Shown: piece by piece, positions 35,674 to 46,804 of the stretch
Layout of the letters: each line of letters begins with the position of its first letter
Numbering within the stretch: the first letter of the stretch is position 1
Assembly: GCA_022828425.1 (NCBI GenBank)
Contig: CP094685.1
Location: forward strand, 434,001-498,000
DNA from: Candidatus Thiothrix sulfatifontis
Lineage (GTDB): Bacteria; Pseudomonadota; Gammaproteobacteria; Thiotrichales; Thiotrichaceae
DNA length: 64,000 nt
Direction of reading: 5' to 3'
Made by a program: the position numbers and the translations under genes
The notes under the pieces: model-generated
What the model was told of the DNA's origin: nothing
The model's input: the letters and a program-made list of their open reading frames with translations, nothing else
Databases searched by the model: none

Positions 35674-36357
35674 ATGCCTAATATACCTTCTGACCCAAGT
35701 ATTATATATATAGCCATATTGTTATTGTTAATCGGATTGTTTTTATTTGTATCTGGGCTTGATATAATAAGCGTTGAGAAAATCACAGTTTCAAAAGGAT
35801 TTAAAACTTGGTTCGTAGGATTGATTTTGATGATCTCTGGTGCAGTATTAATGGTTCCAAAAATAGAGTTGATCATGAAGGATGATTATAGTTCTAGTAA
35901 CCAAAAAATAATATCCCCTATAAGTAATTCAATTGATAAAAAAGATGAAAGTAATGTAGAAAGTAAAGAGGTGATTAAATCTTCCACAGAAACGCTGCTG
36001 CCAAAGAAGAGTTTTCCTGCTGAGTCACCCGTTCAAAAAGAGTTAATATCAAAATCAATGATCTTAGCTATAAAAAGATCGAAAAAGACACATGTATACA
36101 ATGGCACTTGGAGTGGTGTTTCTTCAAAAATGTATATAGAGTGGGAAGACTATTTGGGAGAAAATGGGGCTGTGAAAGGTTTCATAGAAACTTCTGGCGG
36201 GGAAATAATTGAAGCTTTTAAGGGCAAGAATTATGCTTTTCGTAAACTTCAGCTATCCTTAAGCGACGAAAGTACTGTGTATTTATCAGCGACAGTGGAT
36301 GGTGATATTAAAACATGGCACGCTCAAAATATTAAATTTTCTCATAAGTACAAATGA
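35674..36357 (+). CDS. Island membrane protein with C-terminal soluble domain, unknown family
   Basis: 227 residues. Two N-terminal transmembrane helices (about 10-28 IYIAILLLLIGLFLFVSGLD and 45-64 WFVGLILMISGAVLMVP) are followed by a Ser/Lys-rich linker and a C-terminal beta-rich domain (about 140-227) with VYNGTWSGVSSKMYIEWEDY and ETSGGEIIEAFKGKNYAF. AAAAAGGA precedes the ATG. It lies 41 bases after the previous membrane protein gene. The domain has a lipocalin-like flavour (short beta strands with GxW-type TWSG), but this is a guess. Confidence 0.62.
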   Translation: MPNIPSDPSIIYIAILLLLIGLFLFVSGLDIISVEKITVSKGFKTWFVGLILMISGAVLMVPKIELIMKDDYSSSNQKIISPISNSIDKKDESNVESKEVIKSSTETLLPKKSFPAESPVQKELISKSMILAIKRSKKTHVYNGTWSGVSSKMYIEWEDYLGENGAVKGFIETSGGEIIEAFKGKNYAFRKLQLSLSDESTVYLSATVDGDIKTWHAQNIKFSHKYK

Positions 36358-36513
36358 TGCTAATTTTTCACGAATGACATGTTTTAAATGTAAGTGATTT
36401 AAATTTATAGGTAATAGTCAAAATATAGACCTTTGTTCTATTGGCTCATCCAAGTATTTTGTTACGATGAAAACAGAGGGTGTTTTCTGTAATCGATGCA
36501 AGGAGTCTGTGTC

Positions 36514-37512
36514 ATGTTCGCATTTGAATATACTGAAAGAAAATTAGTCGGGTTACATCGGCAGTATAGTTATTACATCTTATTGGTTGCCAGCATGGTA
36601 ATTATCACCGGATGTGGCGGCGGCGGTAACAGTAGCACCTCAGATACGCCAAACCCCAGCGATAACGCCACAGCTACCGTCACCTCTACGCCCCCCGTTA
36701 CACCAACGCCAACGGTAGTGGTAAATACTGATACCACTCCATTAAATCCCCTTTATACAGGGAAACGCGAGCAAGCACGCTTGACAGAAGAAGCCACGAT
36801 GCAATTTATTGAATGGGGGGATTTCTTCGTTTCTGATGGTGGATATAGACCCGTTCCTGTCGCTCTTTTATATCTTCCTATAGTGTTTTCGGGGACTATA
36901 CCGTGTTTTATGTCGGGAGAAATTACGAGAACAAGCAATGAGACCTCATTGGATGACGGGGGGAGCAAGTATGTGAGGCAAGATATTTATAATGCATGTG
37001 GAACTGAAATAGCAGTACTCAATGGTAGTAACACTTACACTCGTATCAATATTGAATCGCCATCCAAAACTATAACTTATGGTTATAATTATGATTATAC
37101 TGTTAAATCTGCATCCGTAGATTATATTGATGTATACAATGGTGATACTTTACTCACCAAAAAAGACAATAATTTAACAGTTAAGCAAAACCTCTACATT
37201 AAAGAAGAAAATGTAGAATCTCTTAAATTCAACTTACAATATTTGGGTACAGGTGATGAACAGCAAGGTGTCATTACAGAAATGACCGGACAAACGTATG
37301 TAGGCGATTATGGGTATGTTACGCCTAAAGTTATACAGCCACTCTACTTTAGCGGAGGACTCATCTTTTCGGGCGAATTGATTTTGAATGGAGCGAATAA
37401 TTCAAAAGCACAAATTTTGCCAACATCAACGAAAACGATAGTCTTGAATATCGACGAGGACGGTGATGGTGCTTATGAAAAAACGCGCAATCTTACTTGG
37501 TCTAGGCTGTAA
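36514..37512 (+). CDS. Island lipoprotein B with Gly/Thr-Pro-rich linker
   Basis: 332 residues. The signal region ends in lipobox ITGC followed by GGGGNSS, the usual outer-membrane lipoprotein start, then a low-complexity Thr/Pro/Val linker (about 45-75). The mature domain appears beta-rich, and the C-terminus has an acidic DEDGDGAYEKT stretch resembling an EF-hand or thrombospondin-type calcium loop. AAGGAG eight bases upstream supports ATG 36514; an in-frame ATG at 36496 would need no such site. It ends the same-strand island run, 28 bases before the ubiD stop on the other strand. The upstream 156 bases are AT-rich and may contain its own promoter. Confidence 0.68.
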   Translation: MFAFEYTERKLVGLHRQYSYYILLVASMVIITGCGGGGNSSTSDTPNPSDNATATVTSTPPVTPTPTVVVNTDTTPLNPLYTGKREQARLTEEATMQFIEWGDFFVSDGGYRPVPVALLYLPIVFSGTIPCFMSGEITRTSNETSLDDGGSKYVRQDIYNACGTEIAVLNGSNTYTRINIESPSKTITYGYNYDYTVKSASVDYIDVYNGDTLLTKKDNNLTVKQNLYIKEENVESLKFNLQYLGTGDEQQGVITEMTGQTYVGDYGYVTPKVIQPLYFSGGLIFSGELILNGANNSKAQILPTSTKTIVLNIDEDGDGAYEKTRNLTWSRL

Positions 37513-37539
37513 TTACTGCCTTACGTGAGCAGCATAAAT

Positions 37540-39003
37540 TCATAAGCCAAGTTTCTCCCACATCGCATCCACGCGGGATTTCACCGCCGCATTCATCACA
37601 ATCGGCGTACCCCACTCCCGCGTGGTTTCCCCCGGCCATTTATTGGTCGCATCCATCCCCATCTTCGACCCCAGCCCCGACACGGGCGAGGCGAAATCCA
37701 GATAATCAATCGGCGTATGTTCAATCAACGTGGTATCCCGCGCCGGATCCATGCGCGTGGTCATGGCCCAGATCACATCCTCCCACTTGCGCGTATTCAC
37801 ATCGTCATCCACCACGATAATGAACTTGGTGTACATGAACTGGCGCAGGAACGACCACACCCCCATCATCACCCGCTTGGCGTGACCGGGGTATTGCTTC
37901 TTGATGCTCACCACCGCCATGCGATACGAACAGCCTTCCGGCGGCAGGTAAAAATCCACAATCTCAGGAAACTGCTTCTGCAAAATCGGCACGAACACTT
38001 CATTCAACGCCAAGCCCAAAATCGCCGGTTCATCCGGCGGTCGCCCGGTATACGTGCTGTGGTAAATCGGGTCTTTGCGGTGCGTAATGCGCTCAATGGT
38101 AAACACCGGAAAGCTATCAATTTCATTGTAATAGCCGGTGTGGTCGCCATAAGGCCCTTCAGGAGCCATGTCATCGGGGTAAATATGCCCCTCCAACACA
38201 AATTCCGCCGATGCCGGTATCTGCAAATCCGAGCCGATAGCTTTCACCAATTCCGTCCGCGAACCACGCAACAACCCCGCAAACGCATATTCCGACAATG
38301 TATCCGGCACAGGCGTGACTGCACCCAAAATCGTCGCCGGATCAGTGCCAATCGCCACCGCAATCGGAAACGGCTTACCCGGATTCGCCTGCTGAAACTC
38401 GCGAAAATCCAACGCGCCGCCGCGATGCGACAACCAGCGCATAATCACGCGATTCTTGCCCAACACTTGCTGGCGGTAAATTCCCAGATTCTGGCGCTTC
38501 TGATTCGGGCCTTTGGTAATCACTAAGCCCCACGTAATCAGCGGTGCAGCATCCCCCGGCCAGCAATGCTGAATCGGCAGTTTGCTCAAATCCACCTTAT
38601 CGCCTTCCACCACGACTTGCTGACACGCGGCTTTGCTGACCACTTTGGGCGCCATATCCAGCACCTTACGAAAAATCGGCAATGCATTGAACGCATCCTT
38701 AAACCCCTTCGGCGGGTCGGGCTGCTTCAGCAACGCCAGCAATTTACCGACTTCGCGCAAAGCTTCGGTGGATTCCTCACCCATCCCCAACGCCACGCGG
38801 CGCGGTGTGCCGAACAGGTTTGCCAGCACTGGCGTGTTATGCCCTTTGGGATTTTCAAACAGCAAGGCAGGGCCACCCGCACGCAATACGCGGTCGGCGA
38901 TTTCGGTCATTTCCAAATACGGGTCAACTTCCACGCTAATGCGTTTGAGTTCGCCCATTTTTTCCAGTTGTTGGATAAAGTCGCGTAGGTCATGGTATTT
39001 CAT
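37540..39003 (-). CDS. ubiD: 4-hydroxy-3-polyprenylbenzoate decarboxylase UbiD
   Basis: 487 residues (497 in E. coli). The prenylated-FMN-dependent decarboxylase of ubiquinone biosynthesis. It begins [22 protein letters not shown] and has [39 protein letters not shown] with the conserved Arg, the catalytic Glu in the [15 protein letters not shown] block, and [21 protein letters not shown]. It needs UbiX for its cofactor (not in window). The ATG at 39003 fits the family; the open frame extends upstream to 39252 with a low-complexity Pro-rich stretch lacking support. It is divergent from the prenyltransferase gene. Confidence 0.95.
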   Translation of the reverse strand: MKYHDLRDFIQQLEKMGELKRISVEVDPYLEMTEIADRVLRAGGPALLFENPKGHNTPVLANLFGTPRRVALGMGEESTEALREVGKLLALLKQPDPPKGFKDAFNALPIFRKVLDMAPKVVSKAACQQVVVEGDKVDLSKLPIQHCWPGDAAPLITWGLVITKGPNQKRQNLGIYRQQVLGKNRVIMRWLSHRGGALDFREFQQANPGKPFPIAVAIGTDPATILGAVTPVPDTLSEYAFAGLLRGSRTELVKAIGSDLQIPASAEFVLEGHIYPDDMAPEGPYGDHTGYYNEIDSFPVFTIERITHRKDPIYHSTYTGRPPDEPAILGLALNEVFVPILQKQFPEIVDFYLPPEGCSYRMAVVSIKKQYPGHAKRVMMGVWSFLRQFMYTKFIIVVDDDVNTRKWEDVIWAMTTRMDPARDTTLIEHTPIDYLDFASPVSGLGSKMGMDATNKWPGETTREWGTPIVMNAAVKSRVDAMWEKLGL

Positions 39004-39086
39004 GGCGAGGATAATAACGGAAATTTTCCTAAGCTGACTATGAGCTTGCGTATAATCAGGTTTTTTGCAGCGCAATAGGCAACACG

Positions 39087-40022
39087 ATGGCACAAGAACC
39101 CGATCTGAGTTTGCGGCAGCAGCCGTTGTTACGTTATTGGCTGGCAACCCGCCCCGCGTTTCTGGCGGCAAGTGTTGTACCGGCGGTGGTGGGCGCGGCA
39201 GCGGCGTGGGCGCAAGGGTATGCCTTGCACGGCTGGTTACTGGCGTGGACATTGCTGGCGGTGATGCTGGTACACGCGGGCATGAATGTGCTGAACGATT
39301 ACTACGACGAGCAAAACGGCACGGATCGGCGCAATACCCAACGCTTGTTTCCGTTTACTGGCGGCAGTCGCTTTATCCAGAACGGCGTATTAAGCGCGGG
39401 CGAAACTTTGGTATTCGGCGCGTGCTTGCTGGCGGTGGCAATGCTGATCGGGGTGGGCTTGGCATGGCAAAGCGGGATGGATTTGTTGTGGATTGGCGTG
39501 GCGGGTTTGGTGATTGGTTGGGGTTATTCCGCGCCGCCGTTGAGTTTGAATAGTCGCGGCTTGGGCGAACCCACTATTGCGGTGAGTTTTGGCGTATTAA
39601 CCCCGTTGGGCGCGTGGTTTGTGCAAACCGGAACGTTGGCGTGGTATCCAATAGTGATCAGTTTGCCCTTGTCGTTGTTAATCATGAATATTTTGCTAAT
39701 TAACCAATTTCCCGACCGCGAAGCCGATGCCGCCAGCGGCAAACACCATTGGGTCGTGCGCTTTGGGGCGGATGCGGCAGCGAAGGTTTATGTGGCGGCA
39801 GTCTTGCTGGCAACGTTGCTGCTGGTGTTGTGGGTAATGCTGGATGTATTGCCACCGATGGCATTGCTGAGCGCCTTGCCGTTGGGGATTGCGTTGCGTG
39901 CCGGTTTGCAATTGGTGGAACACGCGCACAACCCGCACAAGCTCGAACCGGCGATTAAAATGACGATTGGCAGCGCGGTATTGCACGGCGTGCTGTTGTC
40001 CTTGGCGTTGTGGCTGGTATAG
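39087..40022 (+). CDS. UbiA-superfamily prenyltransferase (MenA-like)
   Basis: 311 residues with eight or nine membrane helices. The first Asp-rich motif is [17 protein letters not shown] (about 70-86) with the following [10 protein letters not shown] typical of MenA-type enzymes. The second is [22 protein letters not shown] (about 207-228). These motifs bind the magnesium-diphosphate of the isoprenoid donor. The family attaches a polyprenyl chain to 1,4-dihydroxy-2-naphthoate or a related aromatic acceptor. It lies divergently next to ubiD, which hints at quinone synthesis, but the acceptor (naphthoate or hydroxybenzoate) cannot be fixed by eye. truD follows seven bases later. Confidence 0.85.
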   Translation: MAQEPDLSLRQQPLLRYWLATRPAFLAASVVPAVVGAAAAWAQGYALHGWLLAWTLLAVMLVHAGMNVLNDYYDEQNGTDRRNTQRLFPFTGGSRFIQNGVLSAGETLVFGACLLAVAMLIGVGLAWQSGMDLLWIGVAGLVIGWGYSAPPLSLNSRGLGEPTIAVSFGVLTPLGAWFVQTGTLAWYPIVISLPLSLLIMNILLINQFPDREADAASGKHHWVVRFGADAAAKVYVAAVLLATLLLVLWVMLDVLPPMALLSALPLGIALRAGLQLVEHAHNPHKLEPAIKMTIGSAVLHGVLLSLALWLV

Positions 40023-40029
40023 TTCGCGC

Positions 40030-41094
40030 ATGAACCCAACTACCTTTGATACCACGGGCTTTGCCCGCGCTTATGCCGCCCCGTTACGCGGTGAATTCCG
40101 CAGTTTGCCGGAAGATTTTATCGTCGATGAACAAATGGAGATTGCCCTCACCGGCAGTGGCGAACATTTGTGGGTGCAAGTCCGCAAAACCGGCGCGAAT
40201 ACCGACTGGGTGGCAGGGCAACTCGCCCGCTGTGCCGGTGTACCTGCCAAGGAAGTCGGTTACGCGGGGCTAAAAGACCGCCATGCCATCACCACGCAAT
40301 GGTTTAGCCTGCAATTGCCCGGCATGGCTGACCCGGATTTTGCGGCATTGCCTGCTGAAATCGAAGTCCTCCAACAACAGCGGCATGACAAAAAGCTGCG
40401 ACGCGGCGCATTGGAAGCCAACCGTTTCATCCTCACCTTGCGGCAGTGCAGCGGCGATTTCGCTGAAGCGGCGGCGATTTGCGAACAAATCAGCCAGCAC
40501 GGGATTCCCAATTACTACGGTGATCAGCGTTTCGGGCATAACTTCGGCAATTTGCGCAAAGCAGAACGCTGGTTTGCAGCGGGTGTAGAGCCGAAGCAAC
40601 GTAACCAGCGCAGCTTGTATTTGTCGGCAGCGCGTTCGTGGATTTTCAATAATGTGTTGGCGCAACGGGTCGCAGACGGAACCTGGAATCAGCGCGTGCC
40701 GGGCGATGTGTTTATGTTTGAAGGCGGCAGCGCCTGGTTTGCCGACGATGCGAGTGCGGAATTGCCTGCACGGTTGGCAACGCAAGCCATCCACCCGACC
40801 GGCGTTTTGTGGGGACGTGGCGAATTGCCTACACAAGCCGAGGCACGCGAGTTGGAAGCCGCACAAGCCGCACGTTTCCCGATCTTTTGCGCCGGGTTGG
40901 AAAAACAGGGGCTGAAACAGGAACGCCGTGCTTTGCGTGTCAATGTGGGTACGGTGGGGTTTGAGGTGGTGGATGACAGCACCTTGCGCCTGAGTTTTGC
41001 CTTGCCAGCGGGGGCTTATGCCACGGTGGTGTTGGAGCAGTTGGGGACGTTTGTCGTACCGCTACAAATTCAAGCTCACGCCGTGTTGCCGTAG
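40030..41094 (+). CDS. truD: tRNA pseudouridine(13) synthase TruD
   Basis: 354 residues (349 in E. coli). The TruD signature GYAGLKDRHAITTQWFSLQ (about 77-95) contains the catalytic Asp. Further family blocks are GIPNYYGDQRFG, RSWIFNNVLAQRV and LEQLGTFV. It isomerises uridine 13 of tRNA(Glu). The start at 40030 lies eight bases after the prenyltransferase stop; an upstream frame running into that gene lacks support. The C-terminal domain is complete. Co-transcription with the prenyltransferase gene is likely from the spacing. Confidence 0.94.
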   Translation: MNPTTFDTTGFARAYAAPLRGEFRSLPEDFIVDEQMEIALTGSGEHLWVQVRKTGANTDWVAGQLARCAGVPAKEVGYAGLKDRHAITTQWFSLQLPGMADPDFAALPAEIEVLQQQRHDKKLRRGALEANRFILTLRQCSGDFAEAAAICEQISQHGIPNYYGDQRFGHNFGNLRKAERWFAAGVEPKQRNQRSLYLSAARSWIFNNVLAQRVADGTWNQRVPGDVFMFEGGSAWFADDASAELPARLATQAIHPTGVLWGRGELPTQAEARELEAAQAARFPIFCAGLEKQGLKQERRALRVNVGTVGFEVVDDSTLRLSFALPAGAYATVVLEQLGTFVVPLQIQAHAVLP

Positions 41095-41232
41095 CCATTC
41101 TTTGCGTTCACGGTAGTGACACCCGCTCAGCACGCAATCGCTGGTCGCTCAGAAAATAGCCTTGATTTTTTAAGCGTAAGCTCGCTAAATAACACGAGAT
41201 TTTTATGAATCGAGTCAAAAGGACACCTAACA

Positions 41233-41808
41233 ATGGCTCAACCAGCACGCAAACACGACACCCCTCCCGCAACCTACGCCGACCTGTTGCAACTGCCGGA
41301 ACACCTCACGGGTGAAATCCTCAACGGCGAACTGCACACCATGCCGCGCCCCGCCATTCGCCATGCCCGCGCCTCCTCCGTGCTATCTGGCAAAGTAGCG
41401 CCAACGTTTGACTTTGACAACACAGGTTCAGACGGCTGGCTCATACTGTTTGAACCTGAACTGCACCTCGGTGACAAACCGCACATCCTCGTTCCCGACT
41501 TGGCAGGCTGGCGACGCGAACGCCTGCCCAGCCTACCGGATACCGCATGGCTGGAACTTGCCCCTGACTGGGCATGTGAAGTCCTCTCCCCCTCTACTGC
41601 CAGCAAAGACAGAATCCTCAAAATGCCTATCTACCGTGCAGAAGGGGTGGAATGGTTCTGGATAGTTGACCCCGAACACAAAACCTTGGAAGCCTACCAA
41701 TCATCGGGCGGGCATTGGATTTTGCTGGGTGCATGGGGCGACGACGACGTGGCACGCATCCCACCGTTTGATGCCATAGAAATCTCGCTGGCAGCGCTGT
41801 GGATATAA
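41233..41808 (+). CDS. Uma2-family (DUF820) endonuclease-like protein
   Basis: 191 residues. PF05685 fold with a restriction-endonuclease-like core: YADLLQLPEHLTGEILNGEL at the start, FEPELHLGDKPHILVPDLAGWRRERLP and WACEVLSPSTASKDRILKMPIY, which supply the acidic and Lys positions (EPE, PD, EV) of the PD-(D/E)XK-type site, and WFWIVDPEHKTLE. The family is expanded in cyanobacteria and filamentous bacteria. Its role is unknown, with mobile-element or defence links proposed. It is monocistronic. The 140 bases before it contain no clear promoter that I can defend. Confidence 0.82.
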   Translation: MAQPARKHDTPPATYADLLQLPEHLTGEILNGELHTMPRPAIRHARASSVLSGKVAPTFDFDNTGSDGWLILFEPELHLGDKPHILVPDLAGWRRERLPSLPDTAWLELAPDWACEVLSPSTASKDRILKMPIYRAEGVEWFWIVDPEHKTLEAYQSSGGHWILLGAWGDDDVARIPPFDAIEISLAALWI

Positions 41809-41906
41809 CGTGCCTTTCACGAGTCAGCAACAGGGATTCAAGACGGGCAAGGGTGAGTTTGGCAACGGTCATGGGTACAGCGACTTCTCATCAGGGGAAT
41901 GGGGAG

Positions 41907-43979
<2,073 letters not shown>

Positions 43980-43995
43980 AATAGTAGCGCATCTG

Positions 43996-44646
43996 TCACA
44001 CCAATATAACTACCAACTCCTTCGGCCCATGCACCCCATACGCCAGCGTCTGCTCAATATCCGCCGACTTCGACGGCCCGGAAATCAGCAGCGCATTGCT
44101 GGGCATTCCCGCTTGCACCCAGCCTTGCGCCTGCACCGCTTCCGCAAACGTGGTGTAGAGCTTATCCACTTTCAACAGCGCAAGATGCACGGGCGGAACC
44201 AGCGACATCAAACGTGGTTCATCAACGGATGGCATCACGATCAACGTTCCCGTTTCCGCAATCCCGCCATGAGTCCCCGTAAACGCTGCATCTATCCCGT
44301 AAAACATCTCCTGTTTCCAGCTTTCAATCGGCTGGTCGTAGGTTTTGAGGGTGGGAAAACGGTCGGCTTGCGCGTGAATCTGTTTGCCCAGCACGGTTTC
44401 GGGCGAAACCAACAAGTTGTTCAAACCTTTATCCACACACACCTGTTGGACGACATCTAGCCACGTTTTGGGTGTGGCGTGATGCACTTCGGCTCGTACT
44501 GCGACCATGCGTTCGGTGAAACGGCGTACCCGCTCTGCCGTGTCCCAGTCGTAAGAAACCCCTCCTAACCTCCCCTTGTCAGGGGAGGAACAAGAGGCAG
44601 TTTCTTTCAGGCGGGCGAGGATATTAGCGCGTGCCGTATTACTCAT
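43996..44646 (-). CDS. lutC: Lactate utilization protein LutC (LUD domain)
   Basis: 216 residues with a LUD domain (about 60-216): [35 protein letters not shown] and [12 protein letters not shown]. It is the third component of the iron-sulfur LutABC complex that oxidises L-lactate to pyruvate. The ATG at 44646 overlaps lutB by eight bases. Residues about 17-31 ([14 protein letters not shown]) are encoded partly by a palindromic repeat (44569-44588) inserted in frame near the N-terminus, before the conserved domain, so the enzyme is probably unharmed. Confidence 0.9.
   Translation of the reverse strand: MSNTARANILARLKETASCSSPDKGRLGGVSYDWDTAERVRRFTERMVAVRAEVHHATPKTWLDVVQQVCVDKGLNNLLVSPETVLGKQIHAQADRFPTLKTYDQPIESWKQEMFYGIDAAFTGTHGGIAETGTLIVMPSVDEPRLMSLVPPVHLALLKVDKLYTTFAEAVQAQGWVQAGMPSNALLISGPSKSADIEQTLAYGVHGPKELVVILV
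44569..44588. repeat. Palindromic repeat inside lutC
   Basis: Perfect arms CCTCCCCT/AGGGGAGG (8 base pairs, four-base loop TGTC) preceded by CCTCCTAA. It encodes [10 protein letters not shown] in lutC, a peptide typical of dispersed repeats of this kind read in frame. It is distinct in sequence from the glk/fmt pair. Confidence 0.65.
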
Positions 44647-46054
44647 GGTCAACTCCCAGATGTTTTGCCTGTTGGTGCAAGGTCGATTCCGCCAGTTTCG
44701 GCGCACTACGTACCGTCGTCCACGCCCCTAAATTCGTCGGCAACATCCCTTTAAAGCGCGTCGCCAGCGTCGAACCGGCGTGATAAATCGTCGGATGCGT
44801 TGCCGCCCACGCCCATGTTTTCCACGTTGCTGCCTCGCTCAAAGTACGGCGTTTACCCGAACCGACAGTGTTGGTATTTGCGGTATCCTTGCGCACCCCG
44901 TCATAACGCAAGCGGTTGAGAATACTCGGAATCGGAATCCGTACCGGACAAACTTCGCTACACGCACCGCACAAGGTCGAGGCTTGCGCCAATTCGCCAT
45001 GCACATCCAGCCCCGCTTTTTGCGGTTCTAAAATCGAGCCAATCGGCCCCGGATACACCGTGCCATAACTATGCCCGCCAATGCGCACGTACACCGGACA
45101 ATGGTTAATACACGCCCCGCACCGAATGCAGCGCAAGGTCGCGAGCAATTCGGGATCACTGTAAATATTGGAACGCCCATTATCCAGCAACACCAAATGC
45201 ACGGCTTCGGGGCCATCCTTTTCCCCCGGCTTGCGCGGGCTGGAAATCATATTGAAGTAGGTGGTAATCGGTTGCCCCGTCGCCGAGCGTGTCAAAATGC
45301 TCAACAGCGGCGGCACATCGCTCAAACTTTCCACCACCTTTTCAATGCCCGTGACCGCAATATGCACCGACGGCGCGGTGGTCGACATGCGCCCGTTGCC
45401 TTCGTTTTCCACCAAACACAACGTGCCGGTTTCCGCCACCATGAAATTCACGCCGGAAAGCCCCACGGGTGCGGCATAAAACTTGTCGCGCAAAATCCGC
45501 CGCGCCATTTGCGTCAATTCATCCACGTCTTCGGTGTAGGGAATGTCGGGGAATTTTTCGTGGAACAGCTTGGCAATCTGCACACGGTTTTTGTGAATCG
45601 CGGGCATGATAATGTGCGAGGGCGTTTCACCATCCAGTTGGATAATGAATTCGCCGAGGTCAGATTCGAGGCACTCAATACCCAAGGCTTCGAGGAAATG
45701 GTTCATGCCCATTTCTTCCGACACCATCGACTTGCCTTTGATGATCGACTTGGCGTTGTGGCGTTCCAAAATCGCTTGCACGATTTGGTTGCCTTGTTCA
45801 GCGGTTTCTGCCCAATGCACTTGGATGCCGTTGCGGGTCAGGTTGGCTTCGAGCGTTTCCAACAATTCCGGCAACTTGCTCAGGGCATTGGCGCGGATTG
45901 CCATGCTTTGGGTGCGCAAGCGTTCCAGTTCCACTTTGTCGGGAAACTGGTCGAGGCGACGTGTCATCAAGCCATCCATCGCACGGTAGAAATTGGCGCG
46001 AACTTCGGGCTTGGCGAGGTTAGCGCGGACAGTATTGCGGAATTCGCTGCTCAT
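44639..46054 (-). CDS. lutB: Lactate utilization iron-sulfur protein LutB
   Basis: 471 residues. The LUD-like N-terminal part is about 60-290. Two 4Fe-4S clusters of the ferredoxin type follow: CIRCGACINHCPVY (near 305-318) and LCGACSEVCPVRIP (near 360). A C-terminal LutB-specific domain ends the protein. It transfers electrons within the LutABC lactate oxidase complex. The start was placed at ATG 46054, three bases before which lutA ends (overlap ATGA). Gene order lutA-lutB-lutC on minus matches lactate operons widely found in proteobacteria. Confidence 0.94.
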   Translation of the reverse strand: MSSEFRNTVRANLAKPEVRANFYRAMDGLMTRRLDQFPDKVELERLRTQSMAIRANALSKLPELLETLEANLTRNGIQVHWAETAEQGNQIVQAILERHNAKSIIKGKSMVSEEMGMNHFLEALGIECLESDLGEFIIQLDGETPSHIIMPAIHKNRVQIAKLFHEKFPDIPYTEDVDELTQMARRILRDKFYAAPVGLSGVNFMVAETGTLCLVENEGNGRMSTTAPSVHIAVTGIEKVVESLSDVPPLLSILTRSATGQPITTYFNMISSPRKPGEKDGPEAVHLVLLDNGRSNIYSDPELLATLRCIRCGACINHCPVYVRIGGHSYGTVYPGPIGSILEPQKAGLDVHGELAQASTLCGACSEVCPVRIPIPSILNRLRYDGVRKDTANTNTVGSGKRRTLSEAATWKTWAWAATHPTIYHAGSTLATRFKGMLPTNLGAWTTVRSAPKLAESTLHQQAKHLGVDHE

Positions 46055-46800
46055 GCTGCGTTCCCCCCCGTTCTTTCCCACAAAAATTCAGCAATGTGCT
46101 GGTGCGGAATCGCATCCCCCTGCTTTGCCATTGCCCCGCCAATATTCATTAAGCAACCGCATTCCTGACTGATCAAACGATCCACGCCGGTATTGCGAAT
46201 ATGGGTCACTTTATCCAGCACCATCGCAGCGGAAATTTCCGGTTCTTTCACCGCGAACGTGCCGCCGAAACCGCAGCATTCGGGTTTGCGAGCGTGTTCC
46301 ACCCGTTGCACATTGCTGAGTTGCCCCAGCAGCGATTCGATCTTGTCGGCAACACCCATTTCACGGCGGGCGGAACAGGAGGTATGTACTGCCACTGTCA
46401 GCGGTTCGCCCAAATCTTGCAGCTCAATGTGCAGCACATCAACGAGGAACTCGGTGAGTTCGTACACGCGGCTGGCAACATCGACGGCTTGCGCTTCATC
46501 CGGTTGCCCCGCGAAGAGTTCGGGGTAATGCACTTTCATCATCCCCGCACACGAACCGGATGGAATCACGATGGGAATGGGTTTGGGGAACAGCGCGATT
46601 TGCGCCCGTGCCACAGAACGCGCTTCGTCGCGGTAGCCGGAATTCCAGGCGGGTTGTCCGCAACAGGTTTGTGCAGGCGGGAAAATCACTTTCACTCCCG
46701 CACGTTGCAGCAATTGCATCGCCGACACGCCCGCTTGCGGGTACATCAAGTCAACAAGGCATGTGCCGAAAAAGTAAATGGTGTCAGGTGTGGGGGGCAT
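46051..46800 (-). CDS. lutA: Lactate utilization protein LutA (cysteine-rich, CCG domains)
   Basis: 249 residues. It has the two CCG-type cysteine motifs of heterodisulfide-reductase-like electron carriers: QTCCGQPAWNSGY (about 45-57) and KPECCGFGGTFAVK (about 197-210), each with a following conserved Cys-containing stretch. It is an iron-sulfur subunit of the LutABC complex in the cytoplasm. The ATG at 46800 gives MPPTPDTIYFFGTCLVD, a typical start; the frame is open further upstream into the regulator gene. It lies five bases after the GntR regulator stop, so regulator and lut genes form one operon. Confidence 0.92.
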   Translation of the reverse strand: MPPTPDTIYFFGTCLVDLMYPQAGVSAMQLLQRAGVKVIFPPAQTCCGQPAWNSGYRDEARSVARAQIALFPKPIPIVIPSGSCAGMMKVHYPELFAGQPDEAQAVDVASRVYELTEFLVDVLHIELQDLGEPLTVAVHTSCSARREMGVADKIESLLGQLSNVQRVEHARKPECCGFGGTFAVKEPEISAAMVLDKVTHIRNTGVDRLISQECGCLMNIGGAMAKQGDAIPHQHIAEFLWERTGGNAA

Positions 46801-46804
46801 GGGT

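Noticed and set aside
31758..37512. Prophage remnant as explanation of the island
   Set aside because: Only a phage-type lysozyme fits; no capsid, tail, terminase, holin, integrase or repressor. The LprI-like and NlpC/P60-like genes are not standard phage parts, though a degraded remnant is not excluded.
39004..39252. 83-codon N-terminal extension of UbiD
   Set aside because: Low-complexity Pro-rich shadow overlapping the divergent prenyltransferase gene; family start is MKYHDLRDF.
45071..46168. 365-codon plus-strand frame over lutB
   Set aside because: Antisense shadow of an iron-sulfur protein with all family motifs; no ribosome-binding site or domain.
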